From: a bacterium
GTDB lineage: Bacteria; Chlamydiota; Chlamydiia; Chlamydiales; JAFEGQ01
DNA: 5,789 nt
Direction: 5' to 3'
Assembly (NCBI GenBank): GCA_021809305.1
Contig: JAKBAF010000095.1
Coordinates: forward strand, 1-5,789
Position 1 is the first letter of the stretch; each line of letters opens with the position of its first letter. This document shows positions 5,440-5,789 of this stretch, piece after piece. Below the pieces are notes generated by a model. It was not told the origin of the DNA and searched no databases. It worked only from the letters and a program-made list of their open reading frames with translations. Position numbers and translations under genes: made by a program.

Positions 5440-5789
5440 GTCGCAGCCACTTAGCTTTTCTGCTGATCCTTCTTCTTACAGTGAAAAGCTTACAAGGTAA
5501 TGAGAATTTTCACCAAGGAATGGAGATGAAGAAGGGTAGCCAACAGCCTCATTTTGTTCCTTTTGAGATCGAGGATCTCCCTTATACACCTGTTATCACG
5601 CCGAATGGAACTACCCTTCCTTGGGAAGAGAGAGATGGAGCCAAAGTCTTTCATCTTGTTGCTGAACCTGTACAACGAGAGTTTGCTCCGGGTCTTGTTG
5701 TGAATTGTTGGGGGTACAATGGACAGACTCCCGGCCCCACTATAGAGGCCGTGGAAGGCGATCGTGTTAGAATTTATGTTACGAATAAG
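5436..5789 (+). CDS. Multicopper oxidase, N-terminal part (runs off right edge)
   Basis: Open frame of 118 codons from ATG 5436 with no stop before the edge. Residues 1-21 are a signal peptide (MSRSHLAFLLILLLTVKSLQG), so the enzyme is exported, probably to the periplasm. A short segment with H26, M29, M31 and H39 follows and might bind copper. Residues 49-117 are the start of the first cupredoxin domain: YTPVITPNGTTLPW (50-63), the VFHLVAEPV strand (71-79), EFAPGLVVNCWGYNGQTPGP (82-101) and TIEAVEGDRVRIYVTN (102-117). The GYNGQTPGPTIEAVEGDRV block is a hallmark of multicopper oxidases. The copper-ligand motifs (HWHG and later HxH and HCH blocks) would fall beyond the edge, so activity cannot be judged. 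Homologues oxidise Cu(I) or organic substrates and contribute to copper tolerance. The wording resembles, from memory, proteobacterial oxidases that sit beside a TolC-type gene. Confidence 0.9.
   Translation, partial: MSRSHLAFLLILLLTVKSLQGNENFHQGMEMKKGSQQPHFVPFEIEDLPYTPVITPNGTTLPWEERDGAKVFHLVAEPVQREFAPGLVVNCWGYNGQTPGPTIEAVEGDRVRIYVTNK

Overview
The window looks like chromosomal DNA from a member of the Chlamydiae, probably an environmental (Parachlamydia-like) lineage and not a classical pathogenic Chlamydia. The main evidence is the block thrS - parA - pGP6-D-like gene on the minus strand. This is the order I recall for the C. trachomatis chromosome (CT581-CT582-CT583), and the ParA and pGP6-D-like proteins match chlamydial relatives from memory along most of their length. 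The pGP6-D family is, as far as I know, confined to Chlamydiae and their plasmids. The left two thirds is fairly GC-rich (36 of 60 bases in one sampled row, 2881-2940), which is high for this phylum, so I do not name a genus.

Layout. Minus strand, read right to left: threonyl-tRNA synthetase (3881-1965), a ParA/MinD-type ATPase (1963-1202), a pGP6-D/CT583 family protein of 247 residues (1193-450), and an exported protein that starts at 453 and runs off the left edge. The junctions are 1 nt, 8 nt and a 4-nt ATGA overlap, so these four genes look like one translationally coupled operon. Plus strand: an intergenic region of about 160 bp (3882-4041) separates this operon from a divergent pair, an outer-membrane efflux lipoprotein of the TolC/CusC type (4042-5439) and a multicopper oxidase (from 5436, cut by the right edge). 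That pair also overlaps by ATGA.

How the parts may work together. ThrRS is housekeeping. ParA and the pGP6-D-like protein probably form a DNA-partition or replicon-type module, with the pGP6-D-like protein in the slot where a ParB-type partner usually sits. The plus-strand pair looks like the beginning of a copper or heavy-metal tolerance operon: periplasmic oxidation by the multicopper oxidase and export through a trimeric outer-membrane channel. Its N-terminal sequence and partner resemble clusters known from proteobacteria. Parts of it are more AT-rich than the thrS side, so acquisition by transfer is a reasonable hypothesis.

No rRNA, tRNA, CRISPR array, insertion sequence or convincing terminator was seen. 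Family assignments come from motif reading and memory of homologues; no search was run.
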